The notes: generated by a model from the sequence alone, not told the origin. Positions 47,022 through 56,999 are shown, counted from the stretch's first letter. The stretch is DNA of 64,000 nucleotides from Clostridiaceae bacterium (GCA_902363375.1 CABIZX010000002.1:248001-312000), one strand, 5' to 3'. Program-made: numbers and translations.

Positions 47022-47543
47022 ATGTATTTTTTAAAATCAATAAAATATGATATAGATTCAGTTTTTCCAAGAGATCCAGCAGCAAGAAACAGAATAGAGA
47101 TATTTCTATTATATCCGCATATAAAAGCTATTATATTTTATAGAATATCTCATTTTTTATATAATAAAAGATTGTTTTTTTTAGCAAGATTTATTTCAAA
47201 TATAAGCAGATTTATTACTGGAATAGAAATACATCCAGGAGCTAAAATTGGAAAAGGATTATTTATTGATCATGGAATGGGGGTAGTAATTGGAGAAACA
47301 GCAGAAATTAAGGATAATGTGACAATGTATCATGGAGTTACATTGGGAGGTACAGGCAATGAAAAGGGGAAGCGGCATCCAACCATAGGAGATGACGTAA
47401 TTATTGGTGCTGGAGCTAAAGTTTTAGGAAATATATATATTGGTAAAGGCACTAAAATAGGAGCAAATTCAGTAGTGCTACAATCTACAGAGGAAAATTC
47501 TACTGTGGTAGGAATAGCCGCCAAGCCTTTAAATAAAAAATAA
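47022..47543 (+). CDS. cysE: serine O-acetyltransferase
   Basis: This 173-residue left-handed beta-helix acetyltransferase makes O-acetylserine from serine and acetyl-CoA. Hexapeptide repeats include [27 protein letters not shown], with the catalytic His in that stretch, and HGVTLGGTG. It is the short form with a reduced N-terminal helical part. The start is ATG 47022 after TGGAGGAAAA; the ATG at 47016 is too close to the site. It feeds cysK, 39 bases downstream, under the T-box. Confidence 0.94.
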   Translation: MYFLKSIKYDIDSVFPRDPAARNRIEIFLLYPHIKAIIFYRISHFLYNKRLFFLARFISNISRFITGIEIHPGAKIGKGLFIDHGMGVVIGETAEIKDNVTMYHGVTLGGTGNEKGKRHPTIGDDVIIGAGAKVLGNIYIGKGTKIGANSVVLQSTEENSTVVGIAAKPLNKK

Positions 47544-47582
47544 TATTAAAAATTTTATTAGAAATAAATGGAGGTATTAATC

Positions 47583-48512
47583 ATGAAAAAAATTTATAAG
47601 AGTTTAACTGAACTAATAGGAAGTACACCATTGCTGGAGCTTTCAAAATATAATAATAAGCATAGTTTAAAAGCTACTATAGTAGCAAAGTTAGAATATT
47701 TTAACCCTGCAGGAAGTGTAAAGGACAGAGTAGCAAAGGCTATGATTGATGATGCTGAAGCAAAAGGGATTTTAAATAAAGATTCTGTCATTATTGAGCC
47801 AACAAGTGGAAATACAGGAGTAGGACTTGCTTCAGTAGCATCTTCAAGAGGATACCAAATTAAATTAGTGATGCCAGATACTATGAGCATAGAAAGAAGA
47901 AACTTAATGAAGGCTTATGGTGCTGAAATTATATTAACTGAAGGAGCTAAAGGAATGAAGGGTGCTATAGCTAAAGCAGAAGAATTAGCAAAAGAAATAC
48001 CTAATTCCTTTATTCCGGGACAGTTTATAAACCAAGCTAATCCAGCTATTCATAAAGCAACTACAGGGCCAGAGATCTGGGAGGATACTAATGGAGAAGT
48101 AGATATTTTTGTAGCAGGAGTAGGGACTGGTGGAACTATAACTGGAGTTGGTGAATTTTTAAAATCAAAAAATCCTAATATAGAGATTATAGCTGTGGAA
48201 CCAGAGGATTCACCTGTACTATCCGATGGTAAAGCAGGACCTCATAAAATTCAAGGAATAGGAGCAGGGTTTATTCCTGAGATTTTGAATAAAGATATTT
48301 ATGACAAAGTTATAAAAATATCTAATGATGATGCTTTTGCTATGAGTAAGGAATTAGCAAAAACAGAAGGTTTGTTAGTAGGTATATCATCAGGAGCAGC
48401 TTTAAAGGCGGCTACAGAAATAGCAAGCAAACCGGAAAATGTGGGTAAAACTATTGTAGTATTGTTGCCAGACACAGGGGAAAGATATTTATCTATTCCA
48501 AACTTTATATAG
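47583..48512 (+). CDS. cysK: cysteine synthase A (O-acetylserine sulfhydrylase)
   Basis: This 309-residue PLP enzyme has the lysine in NPAGSVKDRVA, PTSGNTGVGLA, GVGTGGTITG and the C-terminal GISSGAA. It converts O-acetylserine and sulfide to cysteine. The start is ATG 47583 after ATGGAGG; that ATG at 47568 is within the ribosome binding site. A terminator follows the gene. Confidence 0.96.
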   Translation: MKKIYKSLTELIGSTPLLELSKYNNKHSLKATIVAKLEYFNPAGSVKDRVAKAMIDDAEAKGILNKDSVIIEPTSGNTGVGLASVASSRGYQIKLVMPDTMSIERRNLMKAYGAEIILTEGAKGMKGAIAKAEELAKEIPNSFIPGQFINQANPAIHKATTGPEIWEDTNGEVDIFVAGVGTGGTITGVGEFLKSKNPNIEIIAVEPEDSPVLSDGKAGPHKIQGIGAGFIPEILNKDIYDKVIKISNDDAFAMSKELAKTEGLLVGISSGAALKAATEIASKPENVGKTIVVLLPDTGERYLSIPNFI

Positions 48513-48524
48513 AAATTAATCTAG

Positions 48525-48554
48525 AGAAAAGGGTAAGTTTTTATCCTTTTCTTT
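48525..48554 (+). terminator. terminator after cysK
   Basis: AGAAAAGGG and TCCTTTTCT pair across a 9-10-base T-rich loop, followed by TTTG, 12 bases beyond the cysK stop. Confidence 0.65.
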
Positions 48555-48661
48555 GTTAATTAAAATTTAAATAATTCATATTGTATTGAAATAATATTTA
48601 ATATAACATTATACCTAGAAATAAAGTAAAATAGTTATATTAAATGTTAGGGGCGAGGTTG

Positions 48662-49246
48662 ATGTCAGATAAAAGCGAAAATGAGTCTATAGTTTTACAA
48701 TTAAACGAATTAATAATAAATAATGATGGAAAAACAGGAATACCCTTTGAAATATTAAGAAATATCTTTGGGTTTTCTATAACGGTAAAAGGATCTCAAG
48801 TCTATATCAAGAATGCCTCTAAAAATTTTGAAGAGCCTTTAAGTAAATATGATAAAAAGGAAATTTCTACTGATAACTTTTTGGAAGATTTTAAAGTTTT
48901 AAAAGAGAAATTCTCTTTTAAGGAATATTATCAGGGTTCTTTATTATATAGTTCAGAATTAAGAGGGCTTAAACATTATGATGTATTGATAACAGAGAAC
49001 TCTACTTGGTGTAACATAACCTTAAGAGGGGATTATATGGATTACTGCGACTTAACAAGTAGTAAAAGTATAATAGGTCCTCTTATGAAATTCTATTTTC
49101 CTAATAATTATGAAAAAATTCTTATAGATGTTTTAGAAAAAGAAATAGCTCGGTATAGGTGTGACCAAAGAGATGTACTTATAAGAAAAGATTATGATGG
49201 AGATACTAAAGAAATTGTATTTTCACAATTAGGTGGAAGTTTATAA
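48662..49246 (+). CDS. conserved hypothetical protein (possibly DUF3786-like)
   Basis: This soluble protein of about 194 residues has an acidic, mixed alpha/beta composition and no membrane or signal segment. The pattern KHYDVLITENSTWCNITLRGDY and a C-terminal FSQLGGSL are reminiscent of DUF3786 proteins, some of which sit near corrinoid proteins, but the match is weak. ATG 48662 after GGGGCGAGG is preferred to an in-frame ATG at 48644. It follows the cysK terminator and has its own promoter region. Confidence 0.6.
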   Translation: MSDKSENESIVLQLNELIINNDGKTGIPFEILRNIFGFSITVKGSQVYIKNASKNFEEPLSKYDKKEISTDNFLEDFKVLKEKFSFKEYYQGSLLYSSELRGLKHYDVLITENSTWCNITLRGDYMDYCDLTSSKSIIGPLMKFYFPNNYEKILIDVLEKEIARYRCDQRDVLIRKDYDGDTKEIVFSQLGGSL

Positions 49247-49248
49247 AA

Positions 49249-49370
49249 TAGTGGACTTTGCAAAATACATTAATAATACTATGTAAAATATTTAAGATGT
49301 AAGATGCATTTTAATAATATAAATGCATCTTAAATATTTCTTTATATTAGTTCATTTTGCGGAAGCACTT
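49249..49370. repeat. 122-base AT-rich fold-back repeat (MITE-like)
   Basis: The ends (GTGGACTTTGCAAAATA and the complement of CATTTTGCGGAAGCAC) form an imperfect inverted repeat. An inner perfect hairpin, AAGATGCATTT (49301-49311) / AAATGCATCTT (49321-49331), is wrapped by AAATATTTAAGATG / CATCTTAAATATTT. The right half aligns closely with the 43163-43301 element. It separates convergent genes and may terminate both. Confidence 0.75.
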
Positions 49371-49398
49371 CTACAAAAACTTATATTTTAAACTAGAT

Positions 49399-50253
49399 TT
49401 ATTTGCTCTTACGTGACAAATTCCATATTGATAAACCATAGAATAGCAAAGCTGTAGAAATCAAAATAATGATACTAATAATAGGGGTTATAGTGTAGTC
49501 TCCAAAGGTAAAAGTAACTCCCATCATTTGGTTGAAATCTGTTAAGTATTGTTTAGGTGCATTTTTGAAAGCTACAGATAATTGATCTTCCATTATTACC
49601 TGCCTTAATAATACTACAGCATGAGATATAGGAAATAATTTGACTATATTTTGTATTGGACCTGATAGATTGCCTATTGGTAAGTAAATGCCAGTTACAA
49701 ATCCAATAAGTGTACCAATAATAGTACTTGCTGTTGCAAAAGCATTTTGACTTTTAAAGAAGGAAACAAGGAATAATACTATTGCAGTGTTCGTAAAGGT
49801 AGAAATCAAAATTAATCCAAGACTTTTAATAATTGCTATAGCAGAAAGTATTTCTCCTCCACCCATTACTAAATAGATTTGTACAATAATAAATGCTACA
49901 ATACTCATTAAAACTCCGATTATATATGAACTTATAATGTAGCCAGCTACGAGGTCACTTCGTTTAATTGGTGAAGAATAAAAGTCCTTAGAAATTTTTT
50001 TAGATTTATCATCCACTAGTATACCAAATGAACCCATAGTGGTTGTTACTGATGTAACTGCTATTAATCCAGCCATGATCCAACAATCCATCAAAGCACG
50101 TGCATTAGATATTTCTGTAAGGCTCTCTGACCAAACATCTCCTAAAAATAGGGCATAAAGACCTATTATAATAAATACACTTAAAAGAGAGAAAAACACA
50201 GCACTTTTATCACGAAAGAATAATTTAATATTTCGTTTAGCAAATGCAATCAT
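49399..50253 (-). CDS. ABC-2 type transporter permease (DrrB-like)
   Basis: This 284-residue permease has six membrane helices and the ABC-2 layout: a cytoplasmic N terminus (FAKRNIKLFFRDKSAVFF) and a conserved GIYLPIGNLSGPIQ loop between helices 5 and 6. It overlaps the ATPase gene by four bases, so the two form one exporter operon, DrrAB-like. Confidence 0.92.
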   Translation of the reverse strand: MIAFAKRNIKLFFRDKSAVFFSLLSVFIIIGLYALFLGDVWSESLTEISNARALMDCWIMAGLIAVTSVTTTMGSFGILVDDKSKKISKDFYSSPIKRSDLVAGYIISSYIIGVLMSIVAFIIVQIYLVMGGGEILSAIAIIKSLGLILISTFTNTAIVLFLVSFFKSQNAFATASTIIGTLIGFVTGIYLPIGNLSGPIQNIVKLFPISHAVVLLRQVIMEDQLSVAFKNAPKQYLTDFNQMMGVTFTFGDYTITPIISIIILISTALLFYGLSIWNLSRKSK

Positions 50254-51164
50254 TCTCTAATCCTCCTCCCTGTAATTCCAATAAAGGCATCATCCATAGT
50301 ACCATTATGAACTTCGAAGCCATCTATATGATTCTTACATTGTTCAATAATAGGAAGAGATGCCATTGTAGAAGATATTTTAATAATAATTTGGTCACTA
50401 ACTTTTTTATAATCAATAGGAATTGTTTTTAATAGGCTTAAAAGACTATCTTCATCTTTGGAATATAGAACTAGAGTGTCACTAGAATATTTTTCACGTA
50501 GCTCTGAAGGGGTTCCTTTAGCTGATATTTCTCCGTTATCAATAACAACAACATAATCAGCAGCAGCAGCTTCTTCCATATAGTGTGTAGTAAGGAAAAT
50601 AGTCATATCTCTTTCTCTTTGTAATTTGAGAATAGTTTCCCAAACATTTTTACGAGTTTGAGGATCAAGTCCTGTGGTAGGTTCATCTAGAAAAAGTATC
50701 TTAGGTGTGTTAATAAGAGCTCTAGCAATATCTGCCCTACGCCTTTGTCCACCAGATAGCTTTCCGTAAGGGCGTTTAGCAAGGTCCACAATACCGGTGG
50801 TTTCCATTGCTTTATCTATGGCTTTTGAGAGCTCGTCTCCTTTTAATCCATAGAAACTGCCACGAAGTTTAAGGTTTTCCTTAACAGTCAATAAGTCATC
50901 TAATAATCCGTCTTGAAACACAGCTCCAATTATAGAGCGGATTTTATCATCATCTTTTCCTAGGGATAAGCCATCAATTGATATTTCTCCTTCATCTGGT
51001 TTTAGAAATGTACATATAATGTCAATGGTAGTAGATTTACCTGCACCATTAGGACCTAAAAATGCAAATAGTTTTCCTTTTTCAGCGTAAAAATCTATTC
51101 CATTTACGGCTTTTACATCACCATAGGATTTTTTGAGATTTTGCACTTCAATTATTTTATCCAA
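50250..51164 (-). CDS. ABC exporter ATP-binding protein (DrrA-like)
   Basis: The ATPase has 304 residues: Walker A GPNGAGKST, signature LSGGQRRR, Walker B ILFLDEPTTGLD, followed by a DrrA-type C-terminal extension (DUF4162-like). It drives the overlapping permease to export drugs or antibiotics. It is transcribed divergently from a MarR-type gene whose palindrome lies between them. Confidence 0.93.
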   Translation of the reverse strand: MDKIIEVQNLKKSYGDVKAVNGIDFYAEKGKLFAFLGPNGAGKSTTIDIICTFLKPDEGEISIDGLSLGKDDDKIRSIIGAVFQDGLLDDLLTVKENLKLRGSFYGLKGDELSKAIDKAMETTGIVDLAKRPYGKLSGGQRRRADIARALINTPKILFLDEPTTGLDPQTRKNVWETILKLQRERDMTIFLTTHYMEEAAAADYVVVIDNGEISAKGTPSELREKYSSDTLVLYSKDEDSLLSLLKTIPIDYKKVSDQIIIKISSTMASLPIIEQCKNHIDGFEVHNGTMDDAFIGITGRRIRE

Positions 51165-51295
51165 TAAAACACCTCCACTGTTATAAAATTCAAATTATAT
51201 ATAATATTATATCACGGATAAAGGGAAATTTTAGAATTTAAATTAATAATATGTAAGAATATAATTGACATATCAACGTATTTACTGGTACTTTT

Positions 51296-51321
51296 AATAT
51301 AGTTGATAAATCAACTATATT
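51296..51321. promoter_or_regulatory. MarR operator, perfect palindrome
   Basis: AATATAGTTGAT-aa-ATCAACTATATT is a perfect 12-base inverted repeat with a two-base centre, 18 bases before the MarR start and downstream of TTGACA (51265-51270). Binding there should repress the marR-ABC operon and possibly the divergent exporter. Confidence 0.8.
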
Positions 51322-51339
51322 ATATTTGGAGGTTATATT

Positions 51340-51819
51340 ATGGATGAAACAAAAAGATATATAACTAAGATTGGAAGAGTTGCACAAATGTACACTAATA
51401 GTATTTTGAAAGGTATAAATCTTAGTGCTTCAGAATATATGTGTTTAAGATATATAAGAAAGAGGGAAGGGCTAAGTCAAGAAGAGTTAAGAGAATTACT
51501 TGCTATCGATAAGGCAGCGGTAACTCGTCTCGTAAGTAATCTTGAAAAAAAAGGTTATGCAGTTAGATGCAAAGATGCAAAGGATAAAAGAATAAATAGG
51601 ATATTTCCTACAGATAAAACTAAAGAAGTAAAAGAAATAGCCACAGCTACAGAAACACATTTTTATCAATGGTTAATGGAAGATATAGATGAAGGTGAAA
51701 AAGAAATTTTTTTTAAGATATTAAAAAAACTATATATAAAATCTAAAATAGAAAGAAGGGAAAATTTTAAAAATATTATTGAAAGGGTTGAAATAATGGA
51801 TGAAAGATTTGAAGATTGA
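51340..51819 (+). CDS. MarR family transcriptional regulator
   Basis: This 159-residue winged-helix dimer has the MarR DNA-recognition segment LSQEELRELLAIDKAAVTRLVSNLEKKGY followed by the wing KDAKDKRINRI. GGAGG precedes the start. Its 3' end overlaps the following exporter gene, so it is cotranscribed with that pair. It probably senses the exported compound and controls both flanking ABC systems. Confidence 0.93.
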   Translation: MDETKRYITKIGRVAQMYTNSILKGINLSASEYMCLRYIRKREGLSQEELRELLAIDKAAVTRLVSNLEKKGYAVRCKDAKDKRINRIFPTDKTKEVKEIATATETHFYQWLMEDIDEGEKEIFFKILKKLYIKSKIERRENFKNIIERVEIMDERFED

Positions 51820-53536
51820 GCCTATGAAAGAACCTAATCTTATTAAAAATTATTGGCTAAAAGAAAAAAAGGTAATAGCCATGATAATATTTTTTGGAAT
51901 AGCATTTAATGGAGCTACTGTTGCTGGTCCAATACTGCAAGGTAACTTAATAGATTCTATATTAGGAAAAGAATCTTTATACAATGTATTTATAAGAATA
52001 TTTTTATTTATAGGAGCCATTGCATCTATTCAATTTATGCGCTTTTTTAAAAGATTTTATGTAAGAAGATTTGCTAATAGTACATGTGCAACAATGCGTC
52101 TTATGATTTATAACAACATAATGAATAAAAGTATAAATGAGCTTAATGATGAAAATATGGGAAACCTTATGACTAGAGTTATTTCAGATGTAGATTTATG
52201 TGTTGAAGGAATGAGAAAAGTAACTACAGAAATCTTTGATACTGGGGTTTTGATGACAGCATATTTAATTACCATGATGACTTATGATATTAAAATTACT
52301 ATTGTATCCTGTTTATTTATACCTATTGCTATGAAGTTAGCAGAGATGTTGAAGGGTATTATATATAAGTATTCTACAGATTATAGAAAGGAAAGTAGTA
52401 TAGTTACTGATTTGACTTATGATACCATAGAAAATGCAGTTTTATTCAGAATTAATGGATTAGAGGATAAAAATAGAGAAGAGTATTTTCATCATTTAAA
52501 TGAACTTCAAAGAAAGTCAGTTAAAGCAAGTGTTTTAGAAAATGCTATGCAACCTATATATAATGTTATAGCTTTATTGGGAATAATTATAGTTATTTAC
52601 CTAGGTGGGAATAAAGTAATAGGAGGTAGCTGGACTGTAGGTAACTTTTCTACATATATGGTGATGTTTACAGCTATGGCAACAAAAGCTAGTAAAACGG
52701 CAAAATTATTTAATTCAGCTCAAAAATCAAGGATTTCTTGGCTTAGGATTAAACCTTATTTAAAGGAATATGAATCAAAGAATACAATTGTAGATATAAA
52801 TAAAGAATGTACAACCATTCAGGTGAAAAATTTAAGTTTTTCTTATCCAGATAGAGAATTAGAGGTTATTAAGAATATTAACTTTGAGGTAAATAAAGGA
52901 GAGATTGTAGGAATTACTGGCCCTATAGCTAGTGGAAAATCTACTTTAGGCATATCACTTCTTGGAATTTATGATTATAGAGGAAGTATAAAAATAGATA
53001 ATAGGGAGCTACGAGATTATAGTGATTATGAAAGAAGTGAAATGATATCTTATTTAGGACATAACACCCAGCTATTATCAGATACCATTTATAATAACAT
53101 CACATTAGGTAAGGACAAGTCTATTAAAGCAGTCTTACACGATGTTTGTTTTGATAAAGACTTAGAAAGCATGGATAAAGGAGAAAAGACTTTAGTTGGA
53201 AGCAGCGGAGTTAGACTAAGTGGAGGTCAGCAGGCAAGAATTTCTCTTGCTAGGGCCTTATTAAATAAAAATAAAATAATTATTCTAGATGATCCTTTTT
53301 CAGCTATAGATATGAACACTGAAAGTGAGATTATTCATAATCTACGTAATAATTATAAAGAAAGTATTATTATAATAATATCTCATCGATTAACTATGTT
53401 TAATCAAGTAGATAAGGTAATTATGCTAGATGAAGATAACAAAGTGGAATATGGTACCCATGAAGAATTAATAAATAAATCAGAATTATATTCTACAATT
53501 TACAAATTGCAAAGAGGTGAGCTTAGTGAAGGATAA
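51800..53536 (+). CDS. heterodimeric ABC exporter half, degenerate Walker B subunit
   Basis: The protein has 578 residues with six membrane helices and a nucleotide-binding domain: Walker A GPIASGKST, signature LSGGQQARI and Walker B IIILDDPFSAID. As in the 39650 exporter, Asp replaces the catalytic Glu. The start at 51800 overlaps marR by 20 bases; ATG 51824 is an alternative, as neither has a strong Shine-Dalgarno. It overlaps the partner gene by 11 bases. Confidence 0.9.
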   Translation: MKDLKIEPMKEPNLIKNYWLKEKKVIAMIIFFGIAFNGATVAGPILQGNLIDSILGKESLYNVFIRIFLFIGAIASIQFMRFFKRFYVRRFANSTCATMRLMIYNNIMNKSINELNDENMGNLMTRVISDVDLCVEGMRKVTTEIFDTGVLMTAYLITMMTYDIKITIVSCLFIPIAMKLAEMLKGIIYKYSTDYRKESSIVTDLTYDTIENAVLFRINGLEDKNREEYFHHLNELQRKSVKASVLENAMQPIYNVIALLGIIIVIYLGGNKVIGGSWTVGNFSTYMVMFTAMATKASKTAKLFNSAQKSRISWLRIKPYLKEYESKNTIVDINKECTTIQVKNLSFSYPDRELEVIKNINFEVNKGEIVGITGPIASGKSTLGISLLGIYDYRGSIKIDNRELRDYSDYERSEMISYLGHNTQLLSDTIYNNITLGKDKSIKAVLHDVCFDKDLESMDKGEKTLVGSSGVRLSGGQQARISLARALLNKNKIIILDDPFSAIDMNTESEIIHNLRNNYKESIIIIISHRLTMFNQVDKVIMLDEDNKVEYGTHEELINKSELYSTIYKLQRGELSEG

Positions 53537-55271
53537 ATTAGTAGGAAAATCAATAAAGAAAGTATTTAAAAGCAATATTATATTCTGTGCAATTTTAGTT
53601 TTAGTGATTATAGGAGTAGTAATAGTTAGCTTAGTTCCACCTCAACTTTTAAAAGTTATCATAGATAAGTATCTAGTAAATAAAGTTACAGTAGGATTGC
53701 TTAATATAGCAATTATATATTTAGTAGTATTAATTTTTATAGGTATATTAGATGTAATTAAAGAAGCTTTTTTAGTAGTTTTAGGACAGAAAATAACTAA
53801 AGAAATACGTAAAGAAATGATGTTTAAACTAGAAAAAGTGAATTCTATGTATTTTTCGAATAATGATTCAGGGGAAGTAGTTTCATTATTTACAAATGAT
53901 GTAGATACAATTAATTCATTATTTACTAATGGAATTATTGGAATGATTATAGACTGTTTCAAAGTCATAGGAATATTAGCATCCATTTGGATATTTAATA
54001 CTTATTTAGGGTTAGCCACATTGATACTGATTCCTATAATTTATTTTATAACTAGAGGTTTTCAAAAACTCATGCTAAAGGCACAACTTAAAAATAGAGT
54101 TTTAGTAGGTAAGGTAAATAATCATATATCTGAAAGTCTAAAGAATATAACTATGATTAAAGCTTATAGCAAAGAGAAGTACATGGAGGATAAATATGTA
54201 GAATATCTAAAAGATAATTTTAAGACTGTAGAGGAGATAAATTACTTTGATTCAGTATATTCTCCAATTATTCAACTTATACGTGCTATTGTAATTTCGA
54301 TTATTGTAATACTATCTTCAAGTAAATTTAATTATTTAGGTATTTCTTTAGGAATGGTGGCAGCTTCCATAGATCTAATCTCTAACTTGTTTTCTCCTAT
54401 AGAGAACTTAGGCATGGAGCTTCAAGATATTCAAAAAGCTATTTCTGGAATAAAACGCGTAAATAAATTTTATGAAGAGAAGGAAGAAGAGGAGAAAAAT
54501 AAAGAGTTAAAAAAAGAAATCTTAATTAGTAATCCTACACAAATATCCATAAGATTTAATAATGTATCCTTTGGTTATACAGAGGAAATTAAAGTATTAG
54601 AAGATATCTCTTTTGAGGTACTATCTGGCGAAAAAATAACTGTAGTAGGAAGAACAGGAGTAGGAAAATCAACTTTATTTAAGTTGCTCCTAGGATTAAT
54701 TAAACCAGGAATAGGAGATATTACGATAAATGGAGTAGACGTATATAGTATTCCTAACAAAGAAAAGAGAAAGATTTTTGGTTATGTATCTCAAGGGTTT
54801 ACCTTTATTAAGGGCAACATTGAAGAGCAAGTAACACTACAAGACAAGAATATACCACATAATAAGGTAGAAGAAGTAATGAAATTGGTGGGACTGCATG
54901 ACTATGTGTTAACCCTAGAAAAAGGATATGAAACCATGGTAGAGCATGACAAGTTATTTTCACAAGGACAAAAACAGCTACTTGCTATTGCTAGAGCTAT
55001 AGTTACCAATCCACCTATTTTACTATTAGATGAGATAACTGCTAATTTAGATTCAATTACTGAAGAAAAGGTGGTTTCTGTATTACAGGAAGTATCAACT
55101 TCTAGAACAATTTTATCTATATCTCATAGATTATCTTCAATAGTAGCCTGTGACAAGATTGTTAGAATTGAAGAAGGAAAGGTGAAGAATATAGGGACGC
55201 CAGAAGAGATGATAGAGAAAGATAATTGGTATAGAAGTCATTTAGAGTTAGAAAAATTAACATGGAAGTAA
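53526..55271 (+). CDS. heterodimeric ABC exporter half, canonical subunit
   Basis: This 581-residue partner has Walker A GRTGVGKST, an altered signature FSQGQKQLL and Walker B ILLLDEITANLD with the catalytic Glu. GTG 53526 follows GAGGTGAG by six bases and is preferred over GTG 53517. Together the pair forms an exporter with one degenerate ATP site, regulated by the upstream MarR protein. Confidence 0.92.
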   Translation: MKDKLVGKSIKKVFKSNIIFCAILVLVIIGVVIVSLVPPQLLKVIIDKYLVNKVTVGLLNIAIIYLVVLIFIGILDVIKEAFLVVLGQKITKEIRKEMMFKLEKVNSMYFSNNDSGEVVSLFTNDVDTINSLFTNGIIGMIIDCFKVIGILASIWIFNTYLGLATLILIPIIYFITRGFQKLMLKAQLKNRVLVGKVNNHISESLKNITMIKAYSKEKYMEDKYVEYLKDNFKTVEEINYFDSVYSPIIQLIRAIVISIIVILSSSKFNYLGISLGMVAASIDLISNLFSPIENLGMELQDIQKAISGIKRVNKFYEEKEEEEKNKELKKEILISNPTQISIRFNNVSFGYTEEIKVLEDISFEVLSGEKITVVGRTGVGKSTLFKLLLGLIKPGIGDITINGVDVYSIPNKEKRKIFGYVSQGFTFIKGNIEEQVTLQDKNIPHNKVEEVMKLVGLHDYVLTLEKGYETMVEHDKLFSQGQKQLLAIARAIVTNPPILLLDEITANLDSITEEKVVSVLQEVSTSRTILSISHRLSSIVACDKIVRIEEGKVKNIGTPEEMIEKDNWYRSHLELEKLTWK

Positions 55272-55401
55272 AATATTAGTGTAGGGTATATTTTTAATAT
55301 ATAAGTAATGTAAATTTATATTAAATTTAATGCAATTTAGCATGAATATAATATAAATATTTGTATTAAATATAGAATTAACTAGTATAGGAGAGAGTGT
55401 A

Positions 55402-55920
55402 GTGAATGAATTATTATATCCAATAAGTGAAGATATTTTTAAAAAGTTAGTTGATATACGATTTAATAATATAAATGAAGGCTTTAATAATTTTAAAAAT
55501 GTAACATTAGAAAGTGAAGTTACAGAGGAAGCAGAAGAAAATATAATTAAATTTATGAAAGAATCTATAAATTTAAATGGAGAGGAGAACTCTTATGTAG
55601 ATTTATATATATCCACCTTAGATAATGAAAGCAAGGAAAGATTAATAGGATTATTAACCGAAGAAGATAAAGAATTTATGGGAAGAATTCAAGATGTGTT
55701 TAATGAAGATACAATTTATTTTAGATTAACAAAAGAAATTATTCCCTTTATAACTAGATTAAGCACTAGAGAAATTTTATTTTGTACTGTGTACTTTACT
55801 AGATATCCCCTTACTATATGGGGGAATTATGATAAGAAATTTCCATGTTTTTTTACAAATGATGAAATAGTAAAATTATATGGAGATATCGCAAAGACGT
55901 GTAATACTAAACTTATATAG
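55402..55920 (+). CDS. conserved hypothetical protein
   Basis: This 172-residue acidic, mostly helical soluble protein starts at GTG 55402 after AGGAGAGAG. The C-terminal motif PLTIWGNYDKKFPCFF is distinctive, but I do not recognise the family. It stands alone downstream of the ABC exporter, separated by 130 bases. No function is proposed. Confidence 0.7.
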   Translation: MNELLYPISEDIFKKLVDIRFNNINEGFNNFKNVTLESEVTEEAEENIIKFMKESINLNGEENSYVDLYISTLDNESKERLIGLLTEEDKEFMGRIQDVFNEDTIYFRLTKEIIPFITRLSTREILFCTVYFTRYPLTIWGNYDKKFPCFFTNDEIVKLYGDIAKTCNTKLI

Positions 55921-56134
55921 TTTAAAATTCATAAAGTAATAAATAAAAAATTTTTATATAAAGAAATATATGTGAACTTTATTAGCGAATTATTATTAAA
56001 TAATATTAAAGGTGCAAAATTATTATTTAATAATAGTTATTATTGACAAATAAGCAAATTAGTAATAATATAAATATAAGTATATGTATATAATAAAAGT
56101 ATATATAGGATAGGATAAGTATGGAGGATATAAT

Positions 56135-56995
56135 ATGAAAAAATTTGTTTGTAAAGTATGTGGATACATATATGAAGGTGAAGAATTACCAAAGGACTTT
56201 GTTTGTCCAATCTGTGGTGTAAGTGCAGAAATGTTTGAAGAGTTAAAAGATAATGACTTATTTAGCAAAGTTAAAGTATTTAATAAAGTCAAAGAGAATG
56301 ATGTAGTTACATCTTTTTATCTAACACCTGTAGATAAAAAAGTTTTTAAAACTAATAAAGCAGGACAGTTTATTTCTATAAAACCAATAAGTACAGGGGA
56401 TAATTCTGGTGAAGTTAGACAGTATTCTTTATCAATGAAACCAGGAGAGGATTTCTATAGAATAAGCGTTAAGAGAGAAGATAAAGGATTAATTTCAAGA
56501 TATCTTCATGAAAATATTAATGTGGGTGATGAAGTAGAAATAACAGAACCACTAGGAGAGTTTATATTAAAGGATAGTAATAAGCCTTTGGTGCTTATAA
56601 GTGGTGGAATAGGAATAACACCTATGATGTCTATGCTATATAAAGCCATAGAAGAAGGTAGAAATATAAAGTTTATCCAAGCGGTAATGAATTCCAATGT
56701 TCATACTTTTAAAAGAGAATTAAAAGAAATAGCTGAAAAACATAACAACGTAGATGTAGAGTTTTTCTATAGCAACCCATTAGATACAGACAAATTGGGA
56801 GAAGATTATCAAGTTAAAGGATATATTACTAAAGAATGGATAGAAAATAATCTATCAAAGGATGAAGACTTCTATTTCTGTGGACCACTAGGATTTATGA
56901 AAATGATATATGATACATTAAAGGCTATGGATGTATCAGATGATTCAATAAACTATGAAATGTTTGGACCATCAGCAGACTTAGGTAAAATGTAA
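56135..56995 (+). CDS. rubredoxin-like domain fused to FNR-type FAD/NAD oxidoreductase
   Basis: This fusion has 286 residues. The N-terminal ~38 residues form a compact rubredoxin-like iron site ([12 protein letters not shown] ... FVCPICGV; Cys 6, 9, 24, 27) like the tail of rubrerythrin. The rest is a ferredoxin-reductase module with FAD site [20 protein letters not shown] and C-terminal [10 protein letters not shown] for NAD(P)H, like the reductase part of flavohemoglobin without the globin. It probably passes electrons from NAD(P)H through FAD to the rubredoxin iron or onward to an O2/NO/peroxide-reducing protein. GGAGG precedes the start. It is a single-gene unit with its own terminator. 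Confidence 0.9.
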   Translation: MKKFVCKVCGYIYEGEELPKDFVCPICGVSAEMFEELKDNDLFSKVKVFNKVKENDVVTSFYLTPVDKKVFKTNKAGQFISIKPISTGDNSGEVRQYSLSMKPGEDFYRISVKREDKGLISRYLHENINVGDEVEITEPLGEFILKDSNKPLVLISGGIGITPMMSMLYKAIEEGRNIKFIQAVMNSNVHTFKRELKEIAEKHNNVDVEFFYSNPLDTDKLGEDYQVKGYITKEWIENNLSKDEDFYFCGPLGFMKMIYDTLKAMDVSDDSINYEMFGPSADLGKM

Positions 56996-56999
56996 TTTT

